Source: Gonapodya prolifera JEL478 (Eukaryota > Monoblepharomycota > Monoblepharidomycetes > Monoblepharidales > Gonapodyaceae). Taken from it: a stretch of DNA of 64,000 bases. The DNA is taken from assembly GCA_001574975.1 (NCBI GenBank), contig KQ965744.1, positions 208,311 to 272,310 of the forward strand, written 5' to 3'. A model generated the notes under the pieces. The model searched no databases. It had not been told where the DNA came from and saw nothing but the letters and a program-made list of their open reading frames with translations. Position numbers and translations under genes: made by a program. Position 1 is the stretch's first letter; each line of letters begins with the position of its first letter. Below, piece by piece: positions 30,531-45,078 of this stretch.

Positions 30531-32126
30531 CCAATTTCAGCATTTCGCTGTCTGAAAAAGAATTTGCCGGCTTCGTAACCTAAACCGACCATGTGGAGTC
30601 AAGCGGTCCATTCGATGAGGTGTGAAACAAGAACACTCACTTGATATCATGATGGCGCATGCGGGTGCAACTTTTGCGATTCGCGCCGTGAGTCCTGTCG
30701 TCAATCCCCTCCAACCTTCATCCTGCACTATTGTTCGCATCAGATTCATCATTTTCATATGTGCACCATGCGAGTCCGTAATTTGCTTCCTTGTTTTGGC
30801 CACATCAAATGGTGTCGTGACGGTTGCTGCAACCATCCCTGCAGCGGCACCAGATATAAACGAGATGCTGTAAAAGCCCACAGCGGTTTCATTCCAAGCT
30901 GGATATCGCCGCTTTAATCGATCCCTTAACGTTTCGTATCCAGACCAATAGATTCCAGAGAATGGCACATCCCGCCAAAGCGTCGCTGCCATTCCTCTCC
31001 ACAAACTCGAGGCGCCTTGCGCTCGCATCATGTTCCGTACACCTTGCAAGACATCTGCATCAGTTGGTAGGTTCAAGAAGTTAAAATTTGTCTGCCAGTG
31101 CAATGGAGAGCACAACCCACTATTGAATTGCTTTTCATTTCCAGCTACAGACTGCATCCGCGTCCGAATGAGTTCGATAGGAGAGATCGCAAATGCGGCA
31201 ACGGCTGTTAGAGTGAGGCAACCATCAGCAGTCTCTCCGAGCGCAAACAAAAAGCGCCGTAACTGACTTCGCGCCATTATTCCCGCAAACAATGGAGCAT
31301 AGAACTCAATGTTCGGATAGTTGTGAAATCGCAGTAGTAGCGTATCACGGAGACTTTCATAGCCAACATAGTAGACAACGGTGGCTGGAACCTGCATCAC
31401 TCTGGAAAGATAGGTCAGACAAAGACCAGACGTCAACAGTCATACAGGATTCGCTCACAGCGTTGGAGAGAGGCCCGACCAGAGACTTGACAGTCCTTCG
31501 TACCGTGCAATCTTGATCATACCGTCCCATGTTCCATTGATAACAGCCTCGGTGCTTCCAGCTGCACCGGCTTCAAGCGCACAACCAGCAGCAACCGCCT
31601 GTCCCGTCATGAGTATGCGAGGGAAGTTCCCGACGCGCAACCGGCTCTGAGGAATGGCCGGTTGATGCGAACATTGAACTGGGTCGTGAATACCAACGAA
31701 AACCTCGCGGCAGCACTCCGTAATGGGCTCGTATGGGACACGAACGGGGGTCCCACCAGAGCCCACCACTGTTGAGCCAGCCTGGAGTCTATTCTTCACA
31801 ACATCGAACGGCGTAACTGTGAAACAGCACCATCATTATGGGATAGTTTGGTGTGTGATATAACATCGTCGGACAGGATCAACGGTTTTAACTCACCCAC
31901 GAGAGATGTCAGGAATGCTCCACCCAGTGCAGACACTACTCGTTGGCTAGGCGTAGGTTCCGCAAATTGAGGTTGAGGAAGGGGTTCTGAAGGAGAATCG
32001 ACTTCACTCTGCACATTGAAAGTCGAGCTTAACAGAGGAACTGAGAATCGGCACAAAGGATCTACGACGCACCCATCGCGCACCCTCGTACTCCAAAATT
32101 GATGACGCTGTGACGTGTTGGCCCAT
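30531..32126 (-). CDS. MTM1: Mitochondrial carrier SLC25A39/40 (Mtm1) type
   Basis: The family imports glutathione into mitochondria (SLC25A39) and supports iron and manganese handling (yeast Mtm1). The ATG at 32126 gives MGQHVTASSILEYEGARW joined to SEVDSPSEPLPQ. Three carrier repeats carry the signatures TPFDVVKNRLQ, SPIELIRTRMQ and TPFDVAKTRKQ. Between them lie RYEGLSSLWSGLSPTL, VMQVPATVVYYVGYESLRD and ASSLWRGMAATLWRDVPFSG, all close to the family. A last short exon reads YEAGKFFFRQRNAEIGHP with stop at 30531. The first repeat has a long matrix loop with Cys residues (TECCREVF), as expected for this subfamily. Six or more exons. Its start is 86 nt from the divergent YAE1. Confidence 0.87.
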
Positions 32127-32212
32127 CACCATCAAGAAGAGAGTGACTTCACTTTCCGCGACTTTGGTCACGACCACGTGTCACGGTTGGCCTTCACCTG
32201 AGGTCCTCAACA
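32127..32212. promoter_or_regulatory. Divergent promoter region MTM1/YAE1
   Basis: Eighty-six nucleotides lie between the MTM1 start (minus) and the YAE1 start (plus). Both genes touch iron biology: mitochondrial glutathione and iron on one side, Fe-S cluster loading onto ABCE1 on the other. The region contains CACGTG-like and CACGACCACGTG sequences (32169-32180), an E-box-type site. Regulatory role inferred. Confidence 0.5.
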
Positions 32213-32877
32213 ATGGACGATGTGTGGGGTGATGATGGCGACGAGCATAATGCTGGAAAGGCTGAACGCTACGATGTCGAACGGGACTCGCACAAATTAA
32301 AGGAGGAGCATATTGCAGTGAGTTACTTGCATTTGATTGTTTGAAAGAAGCTTCCACGTTGGCCTGAATCCCCAACCATTTCCCCGAAAGGTGGGCTATA
32401 GGGAAGCTGTCGATGAAGCGAAAGAAACAACTCTTCAGGAAGGGTTCAACGTTGGATATGCCGATGCGATCCTCCTGGGCTTCCAGCTTGGTAAACTACA
32501 GGGACTTTTGAGGTGAGGTGCCGAATCAAATATTGGACTGTAGTGGATTACTCGAAGAGGACCAATGCAAAAGGCTCATTGCGACATTTCGACCACATGG
32601 AGACACACCCATGACGGACGAATTTTCGAAAGAGATACGCTCTTTAACAGCCGAATTGTCTGCAATCTCTTCGTTTGATATGCTGTGCGGGGTATCACAC
32701 GAGAACGAGAGAAGTGCCGAAGATATCGAGGCGATCCAGAAAAATATTGGGGACGTGCGGAAAGGCATTGAAATGGAACTTGAAAATCAAAAAGCTCTCG
32801 CTACACGTCGGTTGGATGATCTCAAAGAGCGGACTTCCAGGATTCTTGAAACTTTAAAGGCAAGCAGCCAAAATTAG
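32213..32877 (+). CDS. YAE1: Yae1 family protein, Fe-S adaptor for ABCE1/Rli1
   Basis: Yae1 with Lto1 brings the ribosome-recycling ABC protein Rli1/ABCE1 to the cytosolic Fe-S assembly machinery. Exon 1 (MDDVWGDDGDEH...) ends at a GTGAGT near 32317. Exon 2 carries the diagnostic deca-GX3 motif (GYREAVDEAKETTLQEGFNV, GYADAILLGFQLGKLQG). Exon 3 gives FRPHGDTPMTDEFSKEIRSL and a C-terminal coiled coil (NIGDVRKGIEMELENQKA), ending LKASSQN at 32877. The intron between exons 2 and 3 is either 31 nt (acceptor CTGTAG) or 58 nt (acceptor GCAAAAG); both keep frame, the 58-nt version being more plausible. Confidence 0.85.
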
Positions 32878-33043
32878 TCACCGTATACCTCCACCTCCAC
32901 ATTTTGCAATTTTGCATTAAGGTTCACAACAATAGAGAATGTGATAAATGTGCAAATAAATTGAAGGACAAAATCGGGCGACCAAAGTTCACCATAACCT
33001 TACCCACTGCGGCCCCTCCCTCCCCGTCTGCTTCTCGTTCCAG

Positions 33044-33579
33044 ATGGAAGAGCAGGCCGCAGACGAGAAGAAAACGAAGCGTGCTAAGCGACCATTAAGG
33101 GATCCCGAACTCCCCAAACGAGTCACCACAGCATTCCAATATTTCTCCCTGGAACAACGGTGCGAAAATGTCGAAGTTCCCAAGAGCACATCCATTGAAA
33201 CGACCTCTCACACAACAGGAAACTCGGCATCGGAAAATATGAAGTACACGGAGAACTGTGGAGTGCGATGACGGATGACGATAAAAAGGTTCGTGTGAAC
33301 GCGAGAAGACATCATCACGGAACTCCGATAAACGAAGCCGTACAGGGTTTCTTTGAAATGTCTCAAATCGATAAAGCGCGATATGAAGTACAGATGGGCC
33401 GATACCGTTTGAAACAAAGTGAGAGAATCGCACTACCAACGCAATGGCCAATGTTCATCTATTGCTCACTCCTTCTCGCTTTCAAGAAATTAAAAGCCTT
33501 TATCATGGTTGAAACTATTTACAGAATTGAATATATGCATGCTAAGAATATGTACTCCGAATGCAGACTTCCCATGTAA
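33044..33579 (+). CDS. Second HMG-box protein
   Basis: The start at 33044 gives MEEQAADEKKTKRAKRPLRD, then the first HMG helix PKRVTTAFQYFSLEQR. A 59-nt intron (donor GTGCGA, acceptor ACAACAG) leads to KLGIGKYEVHGELWSAMTDD, and a further one of about 58 nt to GFFEMSQIDKARYEVQMGRY. These are helices two and three of an HMG box. The loop between helix one and two is shorter than usual. The frame then runs to 33579, or another intron may begin at GTGAGA near 33419. Likely a small nuclear DNA-binding protein. It ends 12 nt from the convergent SNF1 stop. Confidence 0.65.
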
Positions 33580-33591
33580 TCAAGTACTACG

Positions 33592-36056
<2,465 letters not shown>

Positions 36057-36160
36057 CGTTGGTTGCCCACGATAACCCTTGTCCTCCAGGGAAGAATTCA
36101 AGCCCAACCGCAGACTGGAAGCACGTCTTGCCCAAAAGTTCAACCGAACTGCTGCTCACA
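36057..36160. promoter_or_regulatory. Divergent promoter region SNF1/PDK1
   Basis: Only 104 nt separate the starts of two signalling kinases on opposite strands. No TATA box is evident. Shared or mutually exclusive transcription would couple energy and growth signalling, but that is inference from arrangement. Confidence 0.5.
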
Positions 36161-37267
36161 ATGAGCGAGTTAGACCCCTTGCGGCGGCGCACGGCGAACG
36201 ATTTCACGGTAATTGGAATCTTTCTGCATCGTGATTTGTTTTCATGAGAACGTTTCAGTTCGGCGATTCGATTGGGGATGGGTCATATTCTACAGTCGTC
36301 CATGCGATTGAGAAGGATTCAGGACGCGACTTCGCAATTAAAATACTCGACAAAAGACACATTCTCAAGCATGATAAGGCGAAGTACGTCCACGTCGAGA
36401 AGGACGTTCTGAACCACCTGAATGGGCATCAGTTCGTGGTGCGACTTTACTACACATTTCAAGACCAAGCGTCACTCTATTTCGTTCTTGAGTATGCAAA
36501 GACCGGTGATATGTTGGAGCTCATCAAGAAGTACGGAAGCTTTGACTTGGCAACAACGAGGTTTTATGTCGCTGAGATTGTCCTTGCCCTGGAGTACATT
36601 CACGGGAAGAACGTAATACATCGAGATTTGAAACCGGAAAACGTTCTTCTGGGCGAGGACATGCATATTATGCTTACGGACTTTGGCACTGCGAAGTTGT
36701 TGCCAGTTGTCGGATCGCAGGACGAGGGGCAAGGAGGAACTCAGGGACAGAATAAGAGAAATTCATTTGTTGGCACAGGTGCGCCCATTTCTGTCTCAAT
36801 CGGAATCAAAGATCTACCAACTGTTCCTTCCAGCTGAGTACGTGTCCCCCGAGTTACTCAGCGACAAAGTGGCATCTAAGGCATCGGATTTCTGGGCACT
36901 GGGGTGCATGACTTATCAAATGCTCTGCGGGCGCCCTCCTTTCCAAGGGAAGACTGATTACATGATTTTCCAGAACATATTGAAAGTAGATTACACCTAC
37001 CCCGACAATTTCCCCCCCGTTGCACAGGAATTTGTTTCTGCTTTGATCAGGCTTAATCCAGCCTCGCGACTTGGTGTGGATTCGGAAGAGGGGGGGGGTT
37101 ACACTGCCCTGAAAGGGCATGCTTTCTTCGAGGGAATGGACTGGGAGAATGTGGGAAAGCAATCGCCTCCTACGATCACATCTGGACTTTCTCCACCAGT
37201 TAAAGTGGTGCCGATTGATGCAACCGATTTCGTGAATCGACTAAATGATATGATATCCAATTCGTAA
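36161..37267 (+). CDS. PDK1: PDK1-type AGC kinase (Pkh/Ksg1)
   Basis: The master upstream kinase phosphorylates the activation loop of other AGC kinases. Exon 1 (MSELDPLRRRTANDFT) joins across an intron to FGDSIGDGSYSTVVHAIEK. Then come DFAIKILDKRHILKHDKAK, FVLEYAKTGDMLELIKKYGS, HGKNVIHRDLKPENVLL and LTDFGTAKLLP. The activation segment is NSFVGTA joined across a 57-nt intron to EYVSPELLSDK, and the frame ends in the kinase C-lobe at 37267 (DFVNRLNDMISNS). The PIF-pocket-type N-lobe features are present. There is no PH domain, unlike animal PDK1 but as in yeast Pkh proteins. About 340 residues, so essentially a bare kinase domain. Confidence 0.92.
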
Positions 37268-37551
37268 TACTCTGCTTCTTTTCTCCCTAAAAATATCGTT
37301 TTGTATTTGTTCTATTTGCGCGAATTGGTTCGGGCTGGGGCTCATGCTTCGGTCCATTCGGGACTGTGCACCGTTGGTCAGTGCCATTGAATGAAAGCGC
37401 CAGTAACCTGATTCCCCGCAACCAGTCGCTGAACCAATCGCGCTTCTCTTGCATCGATCGATCCGATAAAAACCTTGGGAATCATCTTTGTTTCCATCTC
37501 CTCGTATCTTTCCGACAGTCCGCCGCTGAAGTTGACCATCACTCGGGAGAG

Positions 37552-40500
37552 ATGCGCATCGAGGAGCTCGTAATCGAGGGCTTCAAATCTTACGCCACGA
37601 GAACTGTGATTTCCGGATGGGATTCAGAGTTCAATGCCATCACGGGACTGAACGGTTCTGGAAAATCCAACATATTGGATGCTATATGTTTCGTTCTAGG
37701 CATCAGCAATCTCAGCGCAGTGAGCTTGCTTCTCGATCGCCACTGGGCGTTTAAACGACTTCTGATTTCTCGTTTGTTTTTCTCCCAGGTCCGCGCCCAG
37801 AGTCTTCAAGACTTGGTGTATAAACGCGGTCAAGCAGGCATCTCCAAAGCATCTGTTACAATTGTTTTCGACAATGCCGATAGAGAAAAGAGTCCTATTG
37901 GGTACGAAAACTGCAAGGAGATTACCGTCACTCGACAGGTGAGGCGACCTCGCCGTAGGTGTTGCGAATCGATGGGGATACATTTGCTTTTCAGGTGATC
38001 ATTGGAGGAAGAAATAAATGGCTTATCAACGGCCATAACGCGACGCAACAAAATGTCCAGAATCTCTTCCAGTCTGTCCAGCTGAACGTGAACAATCCCC
38101 ACTTCCTCATCATGCAAGGACGCATCACCAAAGTTCTGAATATGAAGCCACCGGAGATTCTTGCTATGATTGAAGAGGCGGCGGGGACAAGAATGTACGA
38201 AGAGAAGAAGAAGAAGGCCATTGAGACCATCGAGAAGAAGGACAAGAAGTTGGATGAAATTATCAAGGTGGGAGGTCTCCCTTTTTGATGTTACGACACG
38301 CAAAGATGACACATTTGCGCAAAATTTGTTAGATTCTGGACGAAGAGATTACGCCTAAGCTCAACAAGCTCCGGGACGAAAAGAAGAAGTTCATTGAATT
38401 CCAGAAGGTCAACACGGAGCTTGACCACGTCCGGCAACTTGTTATCGCTTACGATTTCAAACGATATGAGGTCCGTCACTTCTTTTTACTGGGGTTCATT
38501 TTGTACTGACAAATCCTGTCATACCTAGGATACCCTTAGCAGATCCGATGCGGAGCTTCTCGAGAGACGTAACCGGGTTTCCGAGCTTCAAAACACCGAC
38601 CAGGAGCTTAAACGCACAATCTTGGAGCTTGAAAAGCGGATACTAGAGATTCAACGACGTCGACAAAAGGTAGGTGTGCTTGGATCCGCTCGTAACTCGG
38701 GTCCTCAATGCATGCATTTTTCAAGGATGGAGGCAAATACCACGAATTGGATACGAACCTAAAAAGCTTTCAGAAAGAGCTCGTTCGACTCAGTGCACAG
38801 GTGGAATTGAAGGAGAAGACCGTGAGAGACGAAGAAAAACAACGAGATGACATCAAATTGCAACGTGAAGACGTGAGTCAAGACTCCTTCCGCGTTTTAT
38901 GTCCTTGAAATCTTATTTATCCATTTCATCCCCCAGGCGATATCTTCGCTTGCACAAAATCGAGTGAAGGTCCAAAAAATGGAGAACGACTTTGGAAACG
39001 CCAATTCTGACCACGAAGCGAAAGTCGAAAACCTTCGGAAACTAGAGGAGCTCCTTCAAACACTTTCGACCGGGCTTTCTGCGAAGGAGGGTCATCAGAA
39101 TGGATACATGGATCAGATTGCAGGTAGAGAACAGCTGGCGTCCATCTTGTTTTTGGCATCCCCTTATAGCCCCCCTCACTTCAGCGGCCAAAAGCGCTGC
39201 AACATCCGCTGTCACAGAAGTTGAACAGCAGAAACTCCGGATGAAACATCTCCAGAAAGAGGTCAAGGAGCTAGAACCGAAGGCCAGGAAAGCAGAAAAG
39301 GACAACAAAAAGCTGGTGGAAGGACTCGAGTCATCACGCGGTGCCGTTGCAACTATTGCCGCGGAAATCGATCGCATGAACTTTGACCCAGAAAGTGAAG
39401 TTGATCTCTTGAGACGCAAGACCACGCAACAGGACCAAATTAACGAACTGCAAGAGAAGCTGGAGCAACTACAGGCAGAACTTAGCCGGTACCAATTTCA
39501 GTACAAAGACCCATCTCCAAACTTTGACCGATCGCAAGTCAAGGGTATCGTTGCGGAGCTGGTGTCCGTTCCGCCGAAGCACAAGGAGGCGAGCGTAGCT
39601 CTGGAGATAGCCGCTGGTGGCCGCCTGTACAATGTGAGTCGACACCCCAATGGAGCATTTGCAAGTTCTCACGTTTCGCTCCTATTGGCAGGTTGTCGTA
39701 GAAACGGAGTCTGTCGGTTCCCAACTGCTCAAGAATGGCCAGTTGAAGCGCCGAGTTACCATTATTCCGCTCAATAAAATACAGTCGTTCAAAATTTCCG
39801 CGGAGGTTCGTCATTGGACGTTTTCGTTAGATAGTGCAAGATTCTTCACGTCGTCTTTGATAGCGTTTAAATGCCGCGAAAAGGATTGGGAAGGACGACG
39901 TAAATCTTGCCTTGAATCTCATAGGATATGATGATGAGGTTCAAGCCGCAATGAACTTTGTTTTCGGGAGCACCCTTATTTGCAAAGGTTCGAGCATCTG
40001 TAACGTTGAAGCGCTGCCAGACTGAAGCCTCTCTTTCCCGGTTGCAGATGGTAATATGGCGAAGGAACTTGCTTATCACCCAACCGTGAGACTAAGGACC
40101 GTCACCTACGAGGGGGATGAGTACGATCCGTCCGGTACCCTCCGTGGTGGCTCGCAATCGAACACTGCTGGAGTTCTTCACAAGATGCAGTCCGCAACAG
40201 AGCTTCAGAAGCAGCTAAATAAGCAAAAACAGCTACTTGCGGCAATCGACAAGGAATTGGAGCAGTGCAAGAAATCCGGACAGCAGTTCAAAGTTCTGAA
40301 ACAGCAGCTTGAGCTGAAACAGCACGAAGTGAATCTGGCTGAGGGACAAATCAACTCCAACGCAAACGCGCAGTTGATTCAACAACTCGAGGCTGCGCAG
40401 AAAGAAATCGAAGAAGCGCAACAGATAATTGAGAGAGCCGGGAGGGCAAAAGCGGAAGCCGAAGCGGAGGTGAAGCGCCTTGAGGCGGAAATGGCAGAGT

Positions 40501-42264
40501 TCTCAGGTAACAAAGAACAAAAGCTGAAGTCTATTGAGGTGAGTGGATATTTTGCTATTCACATCAAGGGATTACTTCTGAACTCTCAACTGTAGGCGGA
40601 CGTCAAGAAGGCCAAAGCTGCCATCGCCAAGGGCAGTATTGAGTTTAAAAAAAGGCACGCAGAAATTCAACTATCGAAAGCTGAATTAGGTAGGCTCCTT
40701 GCTCCTTTTTTCCTCTTTTACATTCTGTATCGAGGTTATTCTTCAAACTAGAACAATCGGAAAAGGATATCAAAGTACTGGAACAGCAGATAGTCAATGC
40801 TGATATAGCGGTTATACAAGCCAAGGCTGAGTTTTGTAGCCTTGCCGAGGAGGCAACGGAGATGAAGGTATGTTATGCTCAAATCGAGGGCAAAAGCCAA
40901 CAGGACCTAAACTTTACTATAGGAAAGCGTAAACAATGCTCAATCAGCTCTTGACGCTGAAGCGCGTCGCCTGGCGGTCTTTGATGATGAGACGAAAGGC
41001 CATGAGGCTGAACGGAAGCGATCTGAAACACAACAGGAGAGCACACAGCTAGAACTCCAGAAAGCACAACACGAGCTTCAGCATTTCATGACGGACCAAG
41101 AGGCAGCGAAAGCCAGGGTACAAGATATGCTGAAAGAGCACGCATGGATTCGAGACCAAAAACAGTGAGTGATCACACGCTTCTGCGATTCTGGACGATT
41201 GGTGCTGACATCTCGCAGATATTTCGGGTTGCCGGACTCTCAGTACGACTTTGAAAAGTACAACATCGGTGAGAGCAAGAAGAAGCTTAAGCACCTTGAG
41301 GAGAAGTACGAGACTTTGAGGAAGAAAACTGACATGAAGGTTATGGATACAATCGACCGGTAAGAATTCTGCCTTCAGTGTCCTGTGCTTTCTTGAATAT
41401 TTTGCACAAACAGGTACGAGAAGAAGGAAACCAGTCTGAACCAAATGCTGAACACGGTTAAGAAGGACAAGAAGAAGATTCAGCAAACCATTGAAGAGCT
41501 GGATAAGCATAAACGACAAGCTTTGGACAAGACGTGGAAGACAGTCAACGTGTGAGTACATGAACATCTCCAAAACATTGAAAGCTTCTAAACCTTGACT
41601 GCACCCTGTTGGCAGTGACTTTGGTGCTATCTTTGGAGACCTGCTCCCGGGTAACACTGCGAAACTCGAGCCACCCGAGGGTCAGACAGTGAACGATGGC
41701 CTTGAAGTAAAGGTCTGTCTGGGAGGTGTATGGAAGCAGAGCTTAACGGAACTCAGTGGAGGACAACGGTGAGGCGGTACAAGTCGTGCAATATTCTGGT
41801 CACATTTAACAATCCCAATTTTCCGACGAAAGATCCTTGATCGCGCTATCTTTAATCTTATCACTTCTGCGGTACAAGCCGGCACCCATGTACATTCTCG
41901 ACGAAGTGGACGCAGCCCTCGACTTATCTCACACGCAAAACATCGGCCAGATGCTTCGCACGAGATTCACGGGATCACAGTTTATCGTCGTATCACTAAA
42001 GGAGGGTATGTTCAACAACGCCAACGTACTATTTCGAGCGCGGTTTAGGGATGGTGTTTCGACAGTGGAGGTGCGTTTGCGTCCTGCTTGCTTCACACAA
42101 ACGTTGTGGCTCATGTCCCTGTCTCGCATCAGCGGATCGCCGAGCGCTCTCGGAGGACGGAAGACAAGGAGAATGCCGACCCTGTGCACGATGTGAAGGG
42201 AAAGCAGAAGGCACGCAAGGCGGAGCAAGTCGGGGAGCGGAAGCGAATACACCTGGAAGCATGA
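37552..42264 (+). CDS. SMC2: SMC2, condensin ATPase subunit
   Basis: This is the chromosome-condensation ATPase that pairs with SMC4. The start at 37552 ([15 protein letters not shown]) leads to Walker [15 protein letters not shown]. Then [20 protein letters not shown] and [20 protein letters not shown], with the SMC2-typical [15 protein letters not shown] long coiled coil surrounds the hinge ([40 protein letters not shown]). The C-terminal head carries the signature [10 protein letters not shown] and Walker [21 protein letters not shown]. The end reads [20 protein letters not shown] and stops at 42264. About 17 short introns, many inside the coiled coil. Complete by motif order. It acts in mitotic chromosome assembly. 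Confidence 0.95.
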
Positions 42265-42424
42265 ATTCCTTTCCGTGCGCATTCTAATCGAGTTGGAGTT
42301 GTTTTCAATTTATTCTTGTATGTATCCGTTGTTGGAGTTGAAAGATTGTAGATTACAATGCACTGCCGAAATATCGCAAGCGGTTCGCAACATCTGAGGC
42401 CAACCTTGGGACCCAAACGGCGAC

Positions 42425-43673
42425 ATGTCGTCCGCATGGTGAGTTGAATAGCTGCTCGATCCTAAGGTGATGCGCCCTCTGCTCGATGGCTTCTCCAGCT
42501 CTTTGGTCGCGATCGTCGAGCTGTTGGAGATCGCTCGCCTTGATGGCCAAATCTGCCGATTCCGTTTTGCTGACTCGATTTTTCACTGCATGCAGGAAAC
42601 CTGATGTGGACGCTCTCTCGAAACGGATAGATGGTCTCACCGCGACTGTCATTGAGGTCAGTTAACCAACACGCCCCGACCTGGAGCTCCTTTCGCCGTC
42701 CACATGCCCACGCTCCTTGGCCAGACTCTTACCACCATCTCATGTTCATGATTCTAGCGCCAAAAAGCTCACCGTGCAAACCTAGGACCTTCCCCTGAGA
42801 CCGACCCAAAGCTTCGCTCCGACCTCGCCAACGTGCGCGCTGCCATGGAGTCCCTGGAAGCCCGACTCTCGGCTGCGGAAGACTCTGGAGCAGTGGGGGA
42901 GCAGGAGCTATCCCGGTTTGAGGATGCGGTCGTCGGTCTGCTGAAGAGAGTCGGAAGGGTGGAAACGGTACTCGGAGGGGACGGAGCGACAGGTGTACGG
43001 TTGGGTGGGGACGTGAATCTCGGGAAGGATGGAGCGTCGCGAGCTCCTGGACGAGCATCTCCGAGAAATGGCGCCTCTGCGAGCACCTTCGCCTCGGTAA
43101 GTTTTTATGATACCTGGCGAAACGCGAGATGCCTTTGAACGTTTACTAAACGGTGAATAGAGAAACCAAAGAAGCGATCCTCTGTCGGCGCCAAAGGGTG
43201 CGGATGCTTACGCGCATCTTGATGACCGGGAACTGTATGGTGTTCAACACCAAATCATGAGTCGTGAGTTTGCGCGGTTATACTTACCCGCTCGCTCGCT
43301 TGCTCGACGCTCGACGCTTCTTCTTCTTAATTTAGAACAGGATGAGTCCCTCGATCTCCTTTCCGATACGATTGAGCGCCAACGGCAAATAGGGTTGCAG
43401 ATCACAGACGAGTTGGATTTGCACGTGCAACTCCTCGAGGATACCGAGGTGGCAGTGGATAGGACAAGCTCCCGACTCGCCGGCGCGCGAAAACGTCTTG
43501 AGTGGGTGCTCAAGGAAGGAAGAACGAATTGTAGGTGTTCCCTCTTGGATTCGACATATCTGCGTTGATTGTGACTTTTTTTTTTTGCGTGGGGTGTAGG
43601 GGGATTTACGATTGTCATGGTCATTGTTGTACTAATATTGCTGCTTCTGATTGTTCTCAAGTTCACACGATAG
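42425..43673 (+). CDS. Syntaxin-8-like Qc-SNARE
   Basis: This is a tail-anchored SNARE for endosomal or vacuolar fusion. The first exon is only 14 nt (MSSAW codons from 42425); the second reads KPDVDALSKRIDGLTATVIE; then RQKAHRANLGPSPETDPKLR and a Gly/Ala-rich linker. After RELYGVQHQIMSQ the SNARE motif follows: EQDESLDLLSDTIERQRQIG, LQITDELDLHVQLLEDTEVA, VDRTSSRLAGARKRLEWVLK, with Gln (QRQIGLQI) at or near the ionic layer. The last exon gives the anchor FTIVMVIVVLILLLLIVLKF and stop at 43671. The motif order and position of the anchor fit syntaxin 8/Syn8. Five introns. Confidence 0.85.
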
Positions 43674-43893
43674 TATACTCTGTTGATTTTGTAAATAGTA
43701 ATTAATACGCCTTCCAGTTACAATTGCTTATGCGGTTAACGTTATGAATTGGCGAATGTACAAGAAGTTAGTTGGACCACAGTTTGCGCAGGGGCCGTCT
43801 TTGTCAGTTCAAAAACTTTGGAGCCCCCTTTCCCAGTTGAAGCCGTCGACGACACCTCAGATTAGCGTCTCAGGCTAGACACTTCGACCGAAG

Positions 43894-44811
<918 letters not shown>

Positions 44812-45078
44812 ATGTTCACTGGGGTTATCTAGCATTTCTGGATGTATATGATGCAACGGGAATGTTTGAATGCACTTATTCTTTGAAGTTTGTCACGAAG
44901 CCCGTCCTATGCTGTCTTTTCCATTTATGGCAATTGTGGGGGAGTCGAAGGGTTCGTTCCCCTGTCAAACAACCAAAAGCCTGAAATAGCGCAATGCTGT
45001 CCGATCCAGGATAAACGGTTAAAGCTTCCTCCACGAGATAAATGGGCGAGTCGAGTTACCAATGAACATTGCATAACG

